From: an uncultured Eubacteriales bacterium
GTDB lineage: Bacteria > Bacillota > Clostridia > Oscillospirales > CAG-272
Assembly: GCA_900546315.1 (NCBI GenBank)
Contig: URCP01000067.1
Span: forward strand, 1-15,616
DNA: 15,616 nucleotides
Reading direction: 5' to 3'
The notes beneath the pieces were generated by a model, which saw nothing but the letters and a program-made list of their open reading frames with translations, did no database searches and had not been told where the DNA came from. Position numbers and translations under genes: made by a program. Each line of letters starts with the position of its first letter. Position 1 is the first letter of the stretch. Below, in pieces: positions 14,963 through 15,616 of this stretch.

Positions 14963-15051
14963 TGGCGGAGAGGATGGGATTCGAACCCATGGCCCATGAC
15001 TGAGTCACCAGTTTTCAAGACTGGCTCCTTAAACCGCTCGGACACCTCTCC
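14963..15051 (-). tRNA. tRNA-Ser (anticodon TGA)
   Basis: The acceptor arms GGAGAGG and CCTCTCC pair and CCA is encoded (14965-14963). The anticodon loop CTTGAAA gives TGA (15017-15015), reading UCA and other UCN codons. The variable arm is long and the T arm has GTTCGAATC. Length is 89 bases with CCA. It is first in the transcript; 42 bases separate it from the GCT tRNA, and CAGAAT/ATTCTG arms in that spacer may form a processing hairpin. Confidence 0.97.
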
Positions 15052-15079
15052 AAAGCGATCACCCATACAAGCAAGAATT

Positions 15080-15108
15080 ATTTTACCGCACCATCACCCA
15101 AATGTCAA
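15080..15108 (-). promoter_or_regulatory. Promoter of the serine tRNA operon
   Basis: A perfect TTGACA (15108-15103), a 17-base spacer and TAAAAT (15085-15080) on the minus strand, about 22 bases before the start of the first mature tRNA. Confidence 0.85.
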
Positions 15109-15161
15109 GAGAAATTTTCGTGATTTTCCTTCTTTTTTCCCGCCTCCGGAGAAATTTCCCC

Positions 15162-15190
15162 TTGACAACCGCCACCGGATGTGGTAGATT
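15162..15190 (+). promoter_or_regulatory. Promoter of the T-box-controlled gene
   Basis: TTGACA (15162-15167), a 17-base spacer and TAGATT (15185-15190). The start near 15197 makes a leader of about 370 bases that contains the T-box. Confidence 0.8.
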
Positions 15191-15196
15191 ATCAAT

Positions 15197-15502
15197 CACA
15201 ACCTGTCTATCAACGTCAAAGACGAGGAAGGGAAAAAAGACCCGTTTCTTTTGTGCAGAGAGTCGGCGGATGCTGTGAGCCGATCGGAAGGTGCGGGTGT
15301 ATGACTGTTCCCAGAGTTGATGTCCTGAACGCTTTTCCAGTCACTAGGGGCATCCGGCTGACGCCGTTACCCGTCCGGGCCTTGCTGGAGGCCGCAGAGT
15401 CCTGGTGGAGTGATCTGCCAGGAGCATCAGGGTGGTACCGCGAATGAATGTAACATTTCGCCCCTGACTGAACATGCTGTTCGGTCAGGGGCTTCTTTTT
15501 TC
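15197..15502 (+). promoter_or_regulatory. T-box riboswitch (tRNA-sensing leader)
   Basis: T-box leaders bind a specific uncharged tRNA and then let transcription continue. The 14-base T-box core AGGGTGGTACCGCG is at 15429-15442. Stem I is recognisable: base ATCAAC (15210-15215) with GTTGAT, a GAGGAAGGGAA region on the 5' side, and a distal hairpin CGGC-GGATGCTGTGA-GCCG around 15264-15282. The specifier loop should lie in TGTATGACTG (15298-15307), between paired CGGG and TTCCC. CTG, ATG, TAT and ACT are all readable there, so the amino acid cannot be assigned securely. With the downstream gene resembling LeuA, leucine (CTG) would be expected, but the base after CTG is not the usual purine. Confidence 0.92.
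15460..15501 (+). terminator. Regulated terminator of the T-box leader
   Basis: GCCCCTGACTGAACA (15460-15474) pairs with TGTTCGGTCAGGGGC (15478-15492) with one G-T pair, followed by TTCTTTTTT. The T-box core just upstream can pair in an alternative antiterminator when uncharged tRNA is bound. Confidence 0.9.
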
Positions 15503-15564
15503 GTCACTTTCCCCCGCCAGCACAACCCCAATTTTTACGCAAAACGATTAGGAGGAAGTTTATC

Positions 15565-15616
15565 ATGAAAGGTTTCGAGAAATATATCCCCTTTGTCCCC
15601 CAGCCCATCCAGAACC
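15565..15616 (+). CDS. Start of a biosynthetic gene, possibly 2-isopropylmalate synthase
   Basis: Only 17 codons (MKGFEKYIPFVPQPIQN) precede the right edge. The ATG follows GGAGG with a nine-base spacer, about 60 bases after the T-box terminator. The pattern F-x-K-Y-x-P-F-x-P is like the beginning of LeuA-type 2-isopropylmalate synthases, which catalyse the first step of leucine synthesis and are often T-box controlled. With so little sequence this is a suggestion; the presence of a T-box supports some amino-acid biosynthesis, transport or tRNA-charging role. Confidence 0.5.
   Translation, partial: MKGFEKYIPFVPQPIQN

Noticed and set aside
14809..15066. An 85-codon open frame on the minus strand across the two tRNA genes
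   Set aside because: It is read straight through both serine tRNAs and the terminator. The tRNA structures are complete, so the frame is a by-product.
1..15616. CRISPR array, prophage genes, transposase or integrase
   Set aside because: No regularly spaced repeats and no recognisable recombinase, capsid or Cas protein were seen on either strand.

Overview
The window looks like a piece of chromosome from a fairly GC-rich member of the Clostridia (Bacillota), probably an anaerobe. The clues are a flavodiiron protein, AGGAG-type ribosome binding sites, TTGACA/TATAAT promoters with 17-base spacers, an intramembrane-sensing BceRS-type two-component system with its ABC transporter, and a T-box leader. 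The species cannot be named from this sequence. Almost everything is on the minus strand; the exceptions are the M29 aminopeptidase gene and the T-box gene at the right end.

Layout. (1) 1-1037, minus: a Crp/Fnr-type regulator followed by a flavodiiron protein cut by the left edge, behind a consensus promoter with nested palindromes at the start of the transcript. (2) 1081-2490, plus: a single M29 metallo-aminopeptidase gene ending at a terminator that works in both directions. (3) 2479-6515, minus: two diverged copies of one cassette, each a solute-binding lipoprotein followed through an ATGA overlap by a small P-loop kinase-like protein. The copies have decayed in opposite ways: one keeps the lipoprotein and has lost most of the kinase, the other keeps the kinase and has two in-frame stops in the lipoprotein. 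Both keep a matching promoter and leader. No sugar-transporter permease gene is visible beside them.

(4) 6533-12499, minus: one long tightly packed run consisting of two half-size CHR (chromate-type) transporters, an OmpR-family response regulator, a short BceS-like sensor kinase, and then an internal promoter with a TTACA-N4-TGTAA operator in front of a BceAB-like ABC exporter pair. Four of the five junctions are ATGA overlaps or very short gaps; the internal promoter would allow the transporter to be induced separately, as in known antimicrobial-peptide detoxification modules. (5) 12515-14736, minus: an SLC45/GPH-like MFS transporter and a membrane-anchored glycerophosphodiester phosphodiesterase whose only ordinary start codon lies 106 bases inside the transporter gene.

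(6) 14791-15108, minus: two serine tRNA genes (anticodons TGA and GCT) with a shared promoter and a terminator. (7) 15162-15616, plus: promoter, T-box leader with terminator, and the first 17 codons of a gene that resembles 2-isopropylmalate synthase.

The most unusual features are the reciprocally decayed lipoprotein-kinase duplication with its conserved leader signals, the hairpin-like patch that holds both stops, and the linkage of a CHR transporter pair to a Bce-type module. No clearly new defence or mobile system was found.
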